Shown here: piece by piece, positions 11,907 to 24,506 of the stretch | Layout: each line of letters begins with the position of its first letter | Numbering within the stretch: position 1 is the first letter of the stretch | NCBI GenBank assembly: GCA_905250075.1 | Contig: CAJNOP010000110.1 | Coordinates: 410,381 to 474,380, forward strand | From: Rotaria sp. Silwood1 | Lineage: Eukaryota > Rotifera > Eurotatoria > Philodinida > Philodinidae | Length of the DNA stretch: 64,000 nucleotides | Direction of reading: 5' to 3' | Made by a program: the position numbers and the translations under genes | The notes under the pieces: generated by a model | The model's database searches: none | What the model saw: only the letters and a program-made list of their open reading frames with translations | Told to the model about the DNA's origin: nothing

Positions 11907-14900
11907 ATTATATCATTTGGCTTCTCAGAACGATTTTGTTGGCAGTCATATCAAGCATTCGTTCATGAAATTTCAACTAATAAATTAATACATTCTAGTA
12001 CAGAATATGATCGATATCAGAAAAATCAAAATATAAATAGGGGCTTGTTTCATCGCTAATAATGATTTGATAAAAGTGATGCTTGATGAAGGAAAGGAAA
12101 AAACACTTGTCTCAATCGAATACAGATGAAAGTCATATTAGAATTCATTGCATACGTTTATTTCTCTCTTTTTTCAAAAAATACTTCAAACAGACAACGA
12201 GTAGCAAAGTTACAATGACATCGTATACATGGTTTCTAGTTGCGTTTCTTCTTGTTTCATTAGAGTAAATAGCATTGTTCATACATTCAACTTTTCGTAT
12301 TAGAAACATTACATATTTGGAAGATTGCCTAAACGACGCAAACTTGATAATGATAGTTGCAGACCACTCGCAGCTCAATGTTCTTATTGAAGAATGATAG
12401 AAAGTAAATTTTTTTGTTTAGTTACTTTGAGAAAAATAGACAATTTTCCAACATTTGAGTGCAGTAACGGCTCTTCTTCTCTCTTTTATAATACTAATGT
12501 TGTTGCAATATTTTACTTGTCTGAGCATAATCAACAACACAGGCAAACAACGGTTGATGCTGGTAGTTTATCCTCATACTCATGATGATTTTCATGACTA
12601 AATCGATCGAAAGTTTTCCAGTATTTTCATCCGAGACAATACACAAGTCTACAATGTGAATTTGGGAAAAATAATGGAAACCTTAATTCAATTCACAGTG
12701 CACGAGATTACACTAGCCCGCTATCTAATATGAGTATCTCTCTTATCAATATATCTGCAGCATTTGTTTCGTCAAGAAAAAAATCGACAGGCATCTCAGG
12801 ATAAGCTGTAAAACACATTCTCGGTTAAGTTTGTTTTCTATTCAACTAAGTTACTGCTGTTATCATGGCATCATCTTTCCTCTCTCTCTGTCTTTTGTTC
12901 TCTCCTGTATTAACGATACAACTCGCTTAGTTGTTGGGCAAATACGTGTTTTAAGCACATTATAAAATGTTACCGATTTTGCAACGATCACTTTCAAAGA
13001 TACGAAGGCAATATCTTTTGAATAGAACATATAAAATCTTTATATTGTGGAATACTTCTAAATTTCGGTTTTGGTGTCGTGTCTTGGCTGTTCGATTGCA
13101 AGCTGGAGTAGTATCATACGTTGCTCGATAGAAAACGAAGATATAAATAACAAATATGAACGTAGTCAGTATACCATTGGTAACGGATGTCTAATCAGCT
13201 GTTTTACAACATTTTTTATGCTTTTATTTGAAAAACTCCATTTCTGGTAACAGTTTCAGAGAAACTTACAAACTATCTTACCCTATTTTGATCCTACTGT
13301 AAAGCCAATAAACAATCGAGGTCAAATTCTTTCCCATAAAAAGATTCATCAACTTAAACATTATCGATTCCGGAAAATTACAAATTGCTAGCTTGTTCCG
13401 TTGTGTAATAATTTCTATTTTATTGACGTTCATTACAGGATAGCACAACGTACGGTATAAATATCAAGGGCGTAGCTCATTTCTAAAAAAAAAGTAACTT
13501 AAACAATACGGTTAAATATCCCATCCTCTGTCAGTTATCTCCTGACCAAAACATAAAGAATTGAGCGCTATTTTTTTGTTACTACATATGACAACTAGAA
13601 GGCAAAACTTCTTTTGTAAAGATCAAAAGTCTAAATCGGTCCTGAAAAAGTAATTAAAACGACATAGCAAGATGTCCCATTCTCTAATTTGGTATGGAGG
13701 ATTCGAAGAAGAACAGACCATTATGTAAGAAAACTTAAAAGCTAAGGTTTCTATGCAATTTAACGAGCTACCACACTACAAGTACTCTAATTTCAATTTT
13801 AATATAAACAGACAGATCAATCAAACTATCTGATAAGATGGAATAGTTCTATGATTGATGACACGTGACATTGTGTGAAGATGCATATGTAAAACCATTA
13901 CTTGTTTCATTAATACTTGACGATGAATAATTTTTCTGAGAGTGAAATAAAAGAAAAGGAATGACACTGTTTTAAATTATTTCGTCAAATTCAGAATAGT
14001 TGCCACTTTTAAAGCCAGGTTCAAAGATCTTATCAGACTAATCGGTAACTTATATTTTGTTTTAAGCAAATACATATTATGTTTTTTTTCATAGTCATTA
14101 ATCTGGGCGCGCTAAAAACACGATGTCTTATATGTGACAGACTAATCACATACGGTGATCCAAAAATTCTCGAAACATCTTTGATTTTATTAAATAAATG
14201 AGATTGTCAAATAACTTATGAAATGGAAAATATAAAATAGAGCCAAGCTTCTTGGTTATTGCATGTTTTAAAGATTTGAAATACAAATTAATAACCTCAT
14301 ACATCCATTCTATATCATTTTCTCACGTCAAGAAATTCTCATTCTCATTATTAATCGCTCATCCTCAGACCATCAGTGTCTGGATTTTCACTCGCTCACT
14401 CATCATCATACTATCATTTTTCTTGATTGCCACTTGCTTATTTTCACCTATTTTGTTTTCTTCTTTTTCAGCCACTTCCGTTCACTCATCCAATATTTTC
14501 CTCCCTCTCAATCAGACAGTAATTTTGATTTCAAATCTTTCAAACAAGCTGTAGCCAAGAAAAATTTGATAATTTTCTTATAAATAGCCGAAATTGATTC
14601 ATCAATTTATTATTCTCTTTCCCTAGTTTTAATTCACATGTATTAAAAAAGTTCAAGACATAGACTTGTATAAACAATAAAAGTCTATTACCTAGTAGGT
14701 ATACTAGGATGCTAGTAATTGTATTAAGACTTTTAAAGATGTTAAAAATTCATTAAAAAAGGATAAGCAGATACGAGAAAGTCCTTGTTTATATTCCAAC
14801 CGAACAAATACATCTAACTGTATATGAAATACATCAACTTTATATATCAGCGAGGTGACTTCGTACATCATACGCTATTTGAGAGATTTCTATTATAATC

Positions 14901-14922
14901 TCTGCTTTTTTATTATAGGATT
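11907..14922. other. Gene-free spacer
   Basis: AT-rich sequence with only short open frames lacking motifs or matched splice sites. I see no gene, no tandem repeat and no clear mobile element here. Confidence 0.4.
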
Positions 14923-17865
14923 ATGCAAAAATATCAAAGAGTATTGTATACCTCAAAGTTTACTGATGAACCGGAGACAACACTTGGCATTGTACATTAT
15001 AACAAGCGCAGACAGTATGGGACAAAACTTACTAATAACCTACTAAATACAACAATGGAACTATTTCAGCCAAAAATACAAAAGTTTCTTCTCCCAAAGC
15101 AATCAGCTGTTTGCTTATCGACATCTCCTGTATTTTCGTCGCTTTCTTCCACGCTTACTTGTTTACCAACAGATGCGTATCTTGTTCGTTCTTGTTTTCA
15201 GCCGGACATGCATAAGCGTACTGGTGAAATATTATTAGAGCGAGAACAGCGATTGCTTGAACTATGCTCCGAAATACACCCACCGCCATCAACCAGTTAT
15301 GTTACTTCAAGGCCCATTGTCCACCTGATGAAGAGACATATATCTCCAAGTGACAATCTTAAACGAGTATTAATGGACGAGATGAAATCTTGCTTTACTG
15401 CTATTGACTCTGCACGACAAGCAACAGATGATTTCTTGCAATTCCAAGGTAAGAATGAATTATTGATAATTAGTTCATGCAAAACGTTCAAACAATTTTT
15501 CCAAAAATTCGGGATATAAATCATATTTAATATGTGTTTCTATTGAAAAAACCGTTTGAGCAATTCACTACAATACATGAGATTAAGTTTGATGCTTCTC
15601 CGATTTAAAATTTATTAGAGAATGACGTCATTTCCATCAGGTTAAAGCTAAATTTTGCTTAAGTTTTGATTTTTACGTTTTTTCCACAACGACTCTATTG
15701 ATTATATTCAATTATTGAATTTTAATTGTCTATAGTCAATATATGTTCGTTGATCAAAAAAATTAATCCTGATCTGACGTCGCGATAATTTTTCATCATA
15801 TGCTAGACATAAATACTCTTATGAGTTTTGAGTGTCATCTGTTCATTATACTAAACTTTGGTCAGAAAGTGTTTACTAGTTCATGATTAGCATTCATCAA
15901 CACGCTACGGAATGTTAGTAAAATATCAGAACACTCATGTTAAATGAATCCTATTTGGCTACCATACTTCTAGTATAAATATTTTTTCTAAGCCTATATC
16001 TCTCGGCGTCAGTTAAAATAGATTATATTTATAGCAACTATCAGCTTCGTTCATCAGCCTCTAGGACTTGTTTTTTAACAGATTATCTTGAAATTTTATC
16101 CCGAGTTTTCCGTCTTGGTTTTAATCGTTCCACTTGAAACGGAAAGATTGAGAATTCCCTCGTATGATAATGACATATCCGTGTTCGATTAGAATATGTT
16201 GTGTATATCAGAATATATAACTGCACAGTTCGAGTAAATTTGATAGATCTTAAAAAAATAAGTCGAAACGTTGTCTTCTAATCAATTATTATAAAAAGAT
16301 ATATCAAATATTTTAATGTATAAGTTTTTTCAATTGCAAGAGCTTTTTTAATAAAAACTGATAAATGAATGTTTCTCATAATAGAATTCTACCACAACTG
16401 TGATGTGCCACTGCAACATCTTTTTCAATTGTATTCCACGGCATACTGTTTGAAACCCACAATTTCAGCACCGATATTAGCATACCTTGGATCGATGTCG
16501 TCAATATTGTTGATACTTCAGAAGCAACCATCATGCATAAATTATTGCTCAAAGAAATAACTGAATTAACTGCAGACATTAAATATAAGGTTGATTTAGA
16601 AGCATCGATCGCTTTACCAGAAAAATCAATACACCAACTTATAAGAATTTTTATTTAACTATTTCTATGTAATATCAGAGTAGAATCGGCAGAAAAAATA
16701 CATTTGATTGGCATATGTCGAAGTACATACACTGTTCACTAAATAATTTCTCTTCGTCGTAGTATTTGTTGTATTTCATCGATTATGAAAAAATAGCACC
16801 AATTTTTCAACATGTGAATGAAGAATATATAAAACGATCACTGTCAAACGGTTGCTATCGTAAAAAAGAACAATGATGCAGAAATCTGGAACGACGCAGA
16901 AAGACACGTATCACATTAGAAAGAATATTGCAACAGTTAGTCCTAGTAGGGGTAACGCTTTCTCTAGAATTTTGATGAAGACATCACAATCAATAATTTC
17001 CTATATTGCATGCTGAAAGTGCAAATATATAGTAAGTGAATTTAAACGAACTATGACCATAAATATAATTTTTTTTATAGCCTCAACTTACTTAAATGAA
17101 ATAAGATGCGTCTGGATGAAAAGAAAGCCTTTTGTGAGCTTAGAACATTAATTGATAAAGTTTATGTGTATTAATGTTACTTATATTTTGTATCAGTGCA
17201 ATTGTAAGAACAAGAATTTATTTGTTACAAATCAGAAAAGAATAATTTCTTTGTGACAACAAGATTGTGGCATTAAAGAACGGAAAAGTTCATTATTAAA
17301 ATCATCAAAATCGAAGACATGTGGAATGAAAGACGATTTATTCAACTCAATCATCGTTTTTCCAGATTGATCTCTCTAGCCGATACAAGTTTTTAAAGAA
17401 CTACATCTATTATTATATCTCAATCATCAGGTTACTAAAAAAGACAAAAACTATATAATTGAGAAAGTTGTCACATTTTTCTCCTCTGTTTTTCAGAATC
17501 TACAAAACAAACTGATAGTACTGGTAACTCAACATTACCATCGGTTGGACACAAGGCAGAAATCAGTATTATATAATTTAATTTTCTTTTGCGACTAAAA
17601 GTGACATATATTTGTTTGAATAGACCATAAAAAGAAACGATCTACAACCGATAAATCGGAATATGCTAACAAGGAGACGATGACAAACAAGTCGTCCAAC
17701 CAACCTGCCACAACTACAGCATTTGATGCCGCAATGTTTGCTGAAAACGAAGTAGTCAAGACGGCTGACATTATCAAAAGTACCGAAGCAAATGTTGAAA
17801 TCAGAGTTGAGATAACGAACGAAGGGCTTTTAGAATTGGCTCTGATGCTCGAATCAAAAATGTAA
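14923..17865 (+). CDS. Unrecognised multi-exon gene (middle exons tentative)
   Basis: The ATG at 14923 follows an acceptor-like TATTATAG. The first clear exon runs to a donor at 15448 (CCAAG then GTAAGAAT) and encodes about 175 residues with a hydrophilic, partly helical end (KRTGEILLEREQRLLELCSE). A candidate next block (about 16385-16620) contains a coiled-coil-like run, ATIMHKLLLKEITELTADIK. The two last exons are well supported: 17497-17565 after a strong acceptor, then 17624-17865 after a 58-bp intron. They join in phase to a lysine- and threonine-rich tail ending NEGLLELALMLESKM. Exons between 16620 and 17497 are not resolved, so the start and end blocks could belong to different genes. 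No domain is recognised. Confidence 0.4.
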
Positions 17866-18612
17866 CAATATATATTGCGTAGCTGATGGACACAAATGGT
17901 ACAAATATATTATCTTATATATTAATCTTAAATTGTACTGTTTTCGCTTTTCATCATGCGTTAGCTTTACCATTATTCAAGTAGTTTCATGTTCTCTTAT
18001 TAAGTAGTCTGTTTTTATTTTCAAATAGTTTAGCATTGTTTAAAACATTCATCTATGCGAAAAATATATTAATTCTAATTAAATTATGATTTGCCCAAAT
18101 GGTATACAAAAGTTTATAAAGAGATAGTCGATTCTTAAAGAAAAAGTCAGTTTTTAGTCGTCTTTTCAGATTTTAGAACTTTGCTGTAATATATTGGCAC
18201 TAAATGCTATATTATCCATCAAATTTTATTAATGAAGATGCAAATCTTCAGTTACAATTGATCTATGTCTTTAGAGGGATGAAGCATAACATTGAATGGC
18301 ACAGCTTGTAAAATGTCATTATTATACACGTGAAAAATGGTAACAGACACATTATATGACCGTATATAAATGATGTTTAGGAAAAGTTCCACTTTTTTTA
18401 GACGTGATGCATTATTTTATGGGAAATACGAATATACTAGCCAGAGCAGCATACTATGATTATATCCGATTACTTCCTGATAGCATATTTCATTATTAAT
18501 TTTGGCTTTGTTATCGGCGTCTGAATGTTAGGCATACATGAATCACAAACAACTAAATATAGGAGCAAACATATTGTTGACTTAAACAAATTATTTTCCA
18601 TACCTATTCTAG

Positions 18613-19560
18613 CGCTATTACCTGCTCGACAGGAAACTGAGTCAATGGATAATGAAACTAATATCTCACTGAACTCTTATCATCAGAATAGAAAAGTGTA
18701 ATTGACAAGTTCAACGTTAACTCAATGAAAATAGAGCAGTATGTTTTATGTTTTGAATATTACTGAATACCGGATATTTTTTGCTCAATGTTATTGCAAA
18801 TAGTAAAAATGGGATTAAGTTTATGTAAGAAATCGGCATCAACAATCCTCGATTAGAAAATATCAAATATGTGTAGATATAGACATGATCTATGCCACGA
18901 TATCAATTTTAAAAGGCTGAAGTTATAAACTTGCACTAGTCATTGAAAAAATTTATTTTTATCTGTTTTTTTATTCATATACGTGTCACATTTAATGTAG
19001 ACCGAATCTAACAATAAATTTTCGTTTTCAATCTTTTGTTCAAGGATCTTATAGTATCTCAAAACAATGATTCTGTTCAAGGCAAACTATTTCTACCAAA
19101 GTTCATACACTGGTTAATAGATATGTCTTTGAAAAATGATGAGTCTAGACTGGGTTATCCTTTTTTCTCAATATCTCCAACTGATTAAATGGTACGACAA
19201 CCTTGAAATTAAAGATAATTGGCTTCTTCAGCAGACTGTTGCAGATGAATGGCTAGCAGTTAGCTTTACGATAAAAGACTAGAATGACATAATTCTGCTA
19301 GAAAACTTTGATATTTGTAGTATATTTACAGTGAGCTCTTATTTGTTTTTAGTTCAATGTCAGCTGATAAAAGAACTGTCGAGATTGTCAATGAAATCCT
19401 AGTAATGGTAAATATATTACTTCAATTATCTGTGAGCATTGGTCGTATATGTATTAGAAGACGATCACTACTGCACCAACGCAGCATTCATCGGCCGACG
19501 ACATTGAAAAAAATCATATAAACAGAATTGATAAACTGGAAACACTTGGTATGCTACATC
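18613..19560 (+). pseudogene. Unrecognised coding blocks with an internal frameshift
   Basis: Four coding-like blocks share the strand of the gene ending at 17865. Block 18613-18695 follows acceptor TATTCTAG and ends at GTGTAA in phase 0. A block from 19045 follows TTGTTCAAG in phase 0 and reads SVQGKLFLPKFIHWLIDMS. Near 19145 the open frame switches by one base into QLIKWYDNLEIKDNWLLQQT. Later blocks at about 19353-19410 and 19460-19550 are flanked by AG and GT signals. The switch occurs with no splice site, so this is either a decaying gene or a sequencing/assembly indel. It may be the 3' part of the preceding gene. Function unknown. Confidence 0.3.
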
Positions 19561-20256
19561 TAGCTGATCAAAAATCACCGATTCCATCATGTAAATCCTG
19601 GAGGAAAAATCATGAGAAAAACAAAATGTTTCTGTTCAAAATGATGGTAATCATTCTGTATAAGCCATTCTCAACATGCGCCAATAGAGACTGATTAATC
19701 TATACATTTGTTAGGTTTTTTTTCAATATCAATTTAAGAATCACTTGGTTCTTTTGTGTCTGCAAAATGTGCATTCAGTAGATATATATATCATTTATTA
19801 ATTTGTAGATTTTGTGGAACTCACGTATATTTTCGAAGAAAATAGTGAATGTAAGTTTTAAGTTCAAGTTTTTGCGGCTCTCCCTCCCCTCCCCGTTACA
19901 GATCTCAACAACCGCACTCAAAAGGCTTCAAATTTATTTAACAATAAGAAAAACGAGTTGAACGAGATGAAGAACATGATTCGACTGCTATACAATATTT
20001 TAATACTTTCATAATTATTTGAAACAGCTTTTATATATTTGTTAGAGTTCTCAATAGTGTAATTGTTGACTTTTTTTTAGGATTTAAACTTGTATGTTAA
20101 AAATCAAGGATGAAGAGTAGTAATATATACTGATCTGTCATAGCACTCATATAATCAACATGAGAAGCATGATTTGATCTTCTTATCAGTTTGAAAAGTA
20201 AACAAAATCACGTGGGATATCTTAGGTCAGGATCCGAGTATATCCTGGAAATATTC

Positions 20257-21290
20257 GCCATCAGACTGGCTCCAAAAGAGATCTCATTGGCTCCAAGTAG
20301 AAGTTGACGAGTTCTATCGACTCCAATAATTACTTTCTCCAAAGCCCCCCCCCCCTCAAACCGGAGAAAAGCCCAAAGTACTGCAAAAAAATGCTAAAAA
20401 AACCCATAAAGTTTAGAAAGGTCTGTCGCGATTCGCTCCTGAGTGGCTCCAACAAAAACCAAATATACCAATCGATAGATCTCGATGAGCTCTATCAACT
20501 CCACACCCTATTATTTCAATTGGGCTCAACCATTAATTAGGAAGCCGCCACTAAGTTCTTTCATCTTCACCACTGTAGCGATTCGTCCATCAATTGGCTC
20601 CAACAAAACTAAGGATACCATCCGATAGTTCTCGACGAGCTCTATCCAATCCACATCTCATTCGTCAAATTCGAGAAAGTCATTATTGAGAAAATCGCTA
20701 ATTACTTTTATAGCTGCTATATTCATATATACACACAGGACCATTTCTGAAAAACTTTTTCTCACTACTTCATGAGTCGGCTTCAACAAAACAAAGGACG
20801 GCTCCAAATAGATCTCGATCAGCCCTATCGATTCCATACATCACTTGTCAAATTCGGAGTAGTGTCACATATCCAAGATTTTGGAGATGCCACCACATCT
20901 CCCGTGGGAGATGCCGCGTCTCCAGCGGGAGACGCGACACCCACACTCGAGAGATGTGGTCATTCACCACTGGAGATGTAAGATCTCCTTTAGAGATGCG
21001 CATCCCCCACACCCACACCCACATCTCTCGCGCGAGATGCGGCATCTCCATCGGGAGACGTGGTGGCATCTCCAAAATCTTGGATATGTGACACTGCTGC
21101 AAATTCGAGCAAATCCTCACTGAGGAAATCCCTAATTAGTCCTTTGTTCATACATTTGATGGTTAGGACTTGGAAATACCGATTCAAAATCTTTGGTGAG
21201 GTGGCTCCAACAAAACTAAGGATCGCTCCAAATGCATCTTCATGAGCTCTATCGATTCCATACATTGCGAGATTTTCCAAAAAGTGATAT
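20257..21290 (+). repeat. Dispersed repeat, left cluster (about five copies)
   Basis: A degenerate unit beginning GGCTCCAACAAAACTAAGGA, then GCTCCAAATAGATCTCGATG and AGCTCTATCGATTCCA, recurs near 20280, 20445, 20590, 20768 and 21205, all in the same orientation. Two further copies lie in the opposite orientation at 23400-23655. Together they flank the envelope-like reading frame. This could be the subterminal repeat of an unrecognised element. Confidence 0.6.
20860..21096. mobile_element. Small hAT-like MITE inserted in the left repeat
   Basis: Terminal inverted repeats of at least 35 bp, beginning YAGTGTCACATATCCAAGAT, match perfectly between 20862-20896 and 21060-21094. The terminal YAGTG resembles hAT ends. 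The sequence CAAATTCG occurs just outside both ends, offset by a few bases, which suggests an 8-bp target duplication with small edits. The GC-rich interior contains short palindromes (CATCTCC/GGAGATG) and CACACCC runs. It has no coding capacity. Confidence 0.65.
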
Positions 21291-21291
21291 C

Positions 21292-22818
21292 ATTTTTGAT
21301 ATTCAAAAGGGCTATGTTCTTCGAGGTATTGGCGGTTATTCGGCATATCTCGTAGAGCAAACCGTTCACACATTCGTGCCTCTTGATAATTTGTGCGTCG
21401 CGTCACCAAAAACACGTATTTGTTTGTATGGCTCGCTATCAAGAAGTATGAATGTGGTGGAACTTGCTGCTATGATGGCAACACGTCAAACGGGTCATAC
21501 GCTATCTTCTTACAACGCTGGCAGCTTATCGAGATTAATTGGTAAACATAGAAGTCGAGTTCTTGCACAATATCATCCAGATGAAATTATTAAGAATACT
21601 AAAACAGTCGTTCATTTTGTTAATAACCAATTTCATTATCAGTAGAATGGCGAGAAAGCATTAATAGCAGGGTCTTCCAACAATGTCACTGATCGTTATG
21701 CAAATATTCGACGTCTTCCGCCAACATCATCAGCAGAAAAAATCCTTAAACAGATAAGTAGTAATAGAATAGGTTTTGAATATTTATTTAATACTGATTT
21801 AGAGTTATTTTTAGCAGCAATTTCTTCTTATAATGATACGTTGTATACAACTTCAAATATTCAAGAATCATTAGATAATTTCGCTCAATTAATTGTAGGG
21901 CAATCCACATTCATATTACGTTATTGTTCATTCAGTAAACAAGATTCATTATTTTCTCAACCGTGTCTAGCCATTTCAACGTTATTCTTACGATCACCAA
22001 TCGATAGCATGTCAACATTTACCATTTATCGCTTACTTCCTTTACCAATTACCACCAATGGTAATAAATATGTTTACGTTAATCTTCCAAAATTGATTGG
22101 AAATAATTCGTACGATCATAGTTTGATTATGTGGCACGATGAGCTTGATGTTGATGAATGTACGTTGTCACCATTTGTTAAATGTCAACAAATGCCAGTT
22201 GTCACTCCATTATCAAAATCATCGTGTCTATCTCAATTATTCGGCGACAATCAGATAACGACCAGTTCCTGTCAAGTTAGCCGATCACAAAGTACAGTTA
22301 AAGATGTGATGAATATTGACAACGGCATTTGGTTGTTCTGTAATACTTTTGAAAAACGTTACTGTCAAATTTATTCAACTTCGAATGGATTATATGAAAC
22401 AATATCCATCAATGAAGCAGCAATTGTATGTATCCCATGCGACAAGACAATTTCATGTATGGATATTCAACTGACTGCATCATCATGTGCGCCACGCTGT
22501 GTACTCGTGACGCCTAGTTTTGCTTTAAACATTCGCAATCTACCTCAATATATGGTACCAGTACAAAACATGACACAAACACTCGTATCAGCTTATCAGC
22601 TACAGTCAGAAAAATCAATCAAAGACATAATAACAGCTATCAGATCAAAACAGTCAACTTTCGAGAAGATAATGTATGACTTTGCAATGTACATTTTATC
22701 TATTCTCTGTTTCATATTTTTCATAATGTTTCTTTATAGTATACAATTCATAAAACATAAACTACAAAAAAAAATTAACTGTCTTGAATCCGCGATAGAG
22801 GACATCTTCCATGTGTAA
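21292..22818 (+). pseudogene. Envelope-glycoprotein-like reading frame broken by one stop
   Basis: A single frame runs from about 21292 to the stop at 22818, interrupted only by TAG at 21643-21645. The downstream part (from 21646) stays in the same frame. The product would be about 500 residues. It is cysteine-rich and has several N-glycosylation sequons. Close to the C terminus (22660-22755) it has one strongly hydrophobic membrane anchor followed by a short basic, helical tail. That layout fits a type I fusion or envelope glycoprotein such as those of bdelloid retrovirus-like elements and errantiviruses. No gag or pol lies beside it. The first methionine (21232) falls inside the flanking repeat, so the true start, and whether a signal peptide was lost, is unclear. 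It could also be a host membrane gene. Confidence 0.45.
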
Positions 22819-23399
22819 CATCTTTTTCTGTATCAAATTCTTTTGTTTCTAATGTTATCTATTCAAAATAATCAAATAACAATACAATAAATATCACAAT
22901 TTCTAATATATCATCTATATTGGCTAAAGTTTAAAATAAAACACGCAATATCTATCAACAACAAACACATAGTCGCCAGTAATCTATTGACAGATAAATA
23001 GTGTCGACACCCTATCTATATAACTAATAAAGACACTAAAAACTCCTAGCCAATTATATATCTTAAACAAGACACATACACAACAGCACTTTTCAAAAGC
23101 AACGCCGTATAACTTCCTCATACATTTAAACATATCACACCTACACTAATAATCAGATGATCAAAAGGAAGAATCAGAATCATTAGTGACACTTAACGAA
23201 TATTGTTCAAGAACAAAAAAATGCAACGTAAAATCGACACAACTATGCAAAACTTATTTTGATCCACCTTCACTTTTGTTAGAGTCGACTAATGAACGAA
23301 TTTCGATGGATTTTCCAAAAATCCTATACACCAAACATACGAACAAATGACTAATTAACGACTTTCGAATTAACCATCTACTTGATTTTGACAAGTGAT
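22819..23399. other. Spacer downstream of the envelope-like frame
   Basis: AT-rich sequence without coding signal. The stretch AATACAATAAATATC near 22881 could serve as a polyadenylation region for the upstream frame. Confidence 0.3.
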
Positions 23400-23655
23400 G
23401 CATGGAATCGATAGAGCTGGTCGAGATCTATTTGGAGCCAGCCTTAGTTTTGTTGGAGCCGACTGAGGAAATATTTTGGATCGATATTTCCAAGCCCTAA
23501 GCACCATATCTATGAACAAAGGACTAATCAGGGATTTTCTCAGTGATGATTTGCTCGAATTTGATAAGAGAGGTATGAAATCGATAGAGCTGGTCGAGAT
23601 CTATTTGGAGCCATCCTTAGTTTTGTTGGAGCCGGCTCGGGAGAGATTTTGTATC
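23400..23655 (-). repeat. Dispersed repeat, right copies (inverted)
   Basis: Two copies (about 23403-23470 and 23578-23640) of the unit also found at 20257-21290, here reverse-complemented: GGAATCGATAGAGCTGGTCG, then AGATCTATTTGGAGCC and TTAGTTTTGTTGGAGCC. The inverted placement on either side of the envelope-like frame suggests that they bound one element. Confidence 0.6.
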
Positions 23656-23879
23656 GGTATTTCCAAGTCCTAAGCACCATATCTGTGAACAAAGCCTTAA
23701 TCAGAGATTTTCCTTGAGTCGACTGCGTACAGTTGCGCGACCACCACAGCAATGACAGATATAAGACTTGTTCGAATTGATTTTATGCGAAATGTAATAA
23801 AAGTTCACCTAACACATCGCATTTATATTCTATCATCGCTATCTATAAAATAAGTCTAACAAATGCCTTTCTTTAAAAA

Positions 23880-24180
23880 TTTCCTCTTAATATCTCTCTC
23901 TGTATGAAACATCTACGCTCCGAAGCACTCTCCAGAGAAAACATTTTCTCTGCATCTATTGTGTCATCTCTTAACCTCTCTCGAAATCAATCTTCACTAA
24001 ATATTTCCTCCTTTCTTCTCTCTCTGATCTCGTATCATATGTCTAAATCCCAATCTAGCCCACATGTTTTCCATCAATCTGCCTCTCTATATAGCCAACT
24101 CCACCTCAAACTCTCTGTATATCACAACTTCTAAATGAATCTCTCTATGTTTACTACCCTTCCTCTCAAACCCTAAAGTC
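23880..24180. repeat. CT-rich low-complexity tract
   Basis: Strand-biased pyrimidine-rich sequence with many TCTCTC and CTCTCT runs. It has no recognisable gene. It lies downstream of the small membrane-protein gene that reads towards it. Confidence 0.4.
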
Positions 24181-24506
24181 TTTCATTACCGCGTACAAAT
24201 CATCCTCGATATATTCCTCCAGCATTGCGCAGTTCCAAAACCCGCTCCCCGTATTATTTCGACAATTGGTTTTCTCACAACGATTCGATAGTGTCGCCTG
24301 TCATTTTTTTCGAGAACAGTAAATTTCCCTTTAAATTTTGTGAGTAGCGTGTACGTCTTGAGAAGCTCTATCTGCACACCAAAGATGACCATAGTATCAA
24401 GAACGATATCCAACATCCTGCGAACAATATTGCCCCAACAATGGGTTTTCCTGTAGAATCCGGACCGTGTGGTCCTTGGAAATTCTCGAGCGCAGCATAT
24501 CTTAAT

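Noticed and set aside
16376-16579. Minus-strand frame MSAVNSVISLSNNLCMMVAS
   Set aside because: Antisense to a coiled-coil-like plus-strand block that shares strand with clear neighbouring exons.
20772-21369. Six short overlapping open frames on both strands
   Set aside because: They cross the MITE and the dispersed repeat. Palindromic, stop-poor DNA explains them, and no motif or splice context supports a gene.
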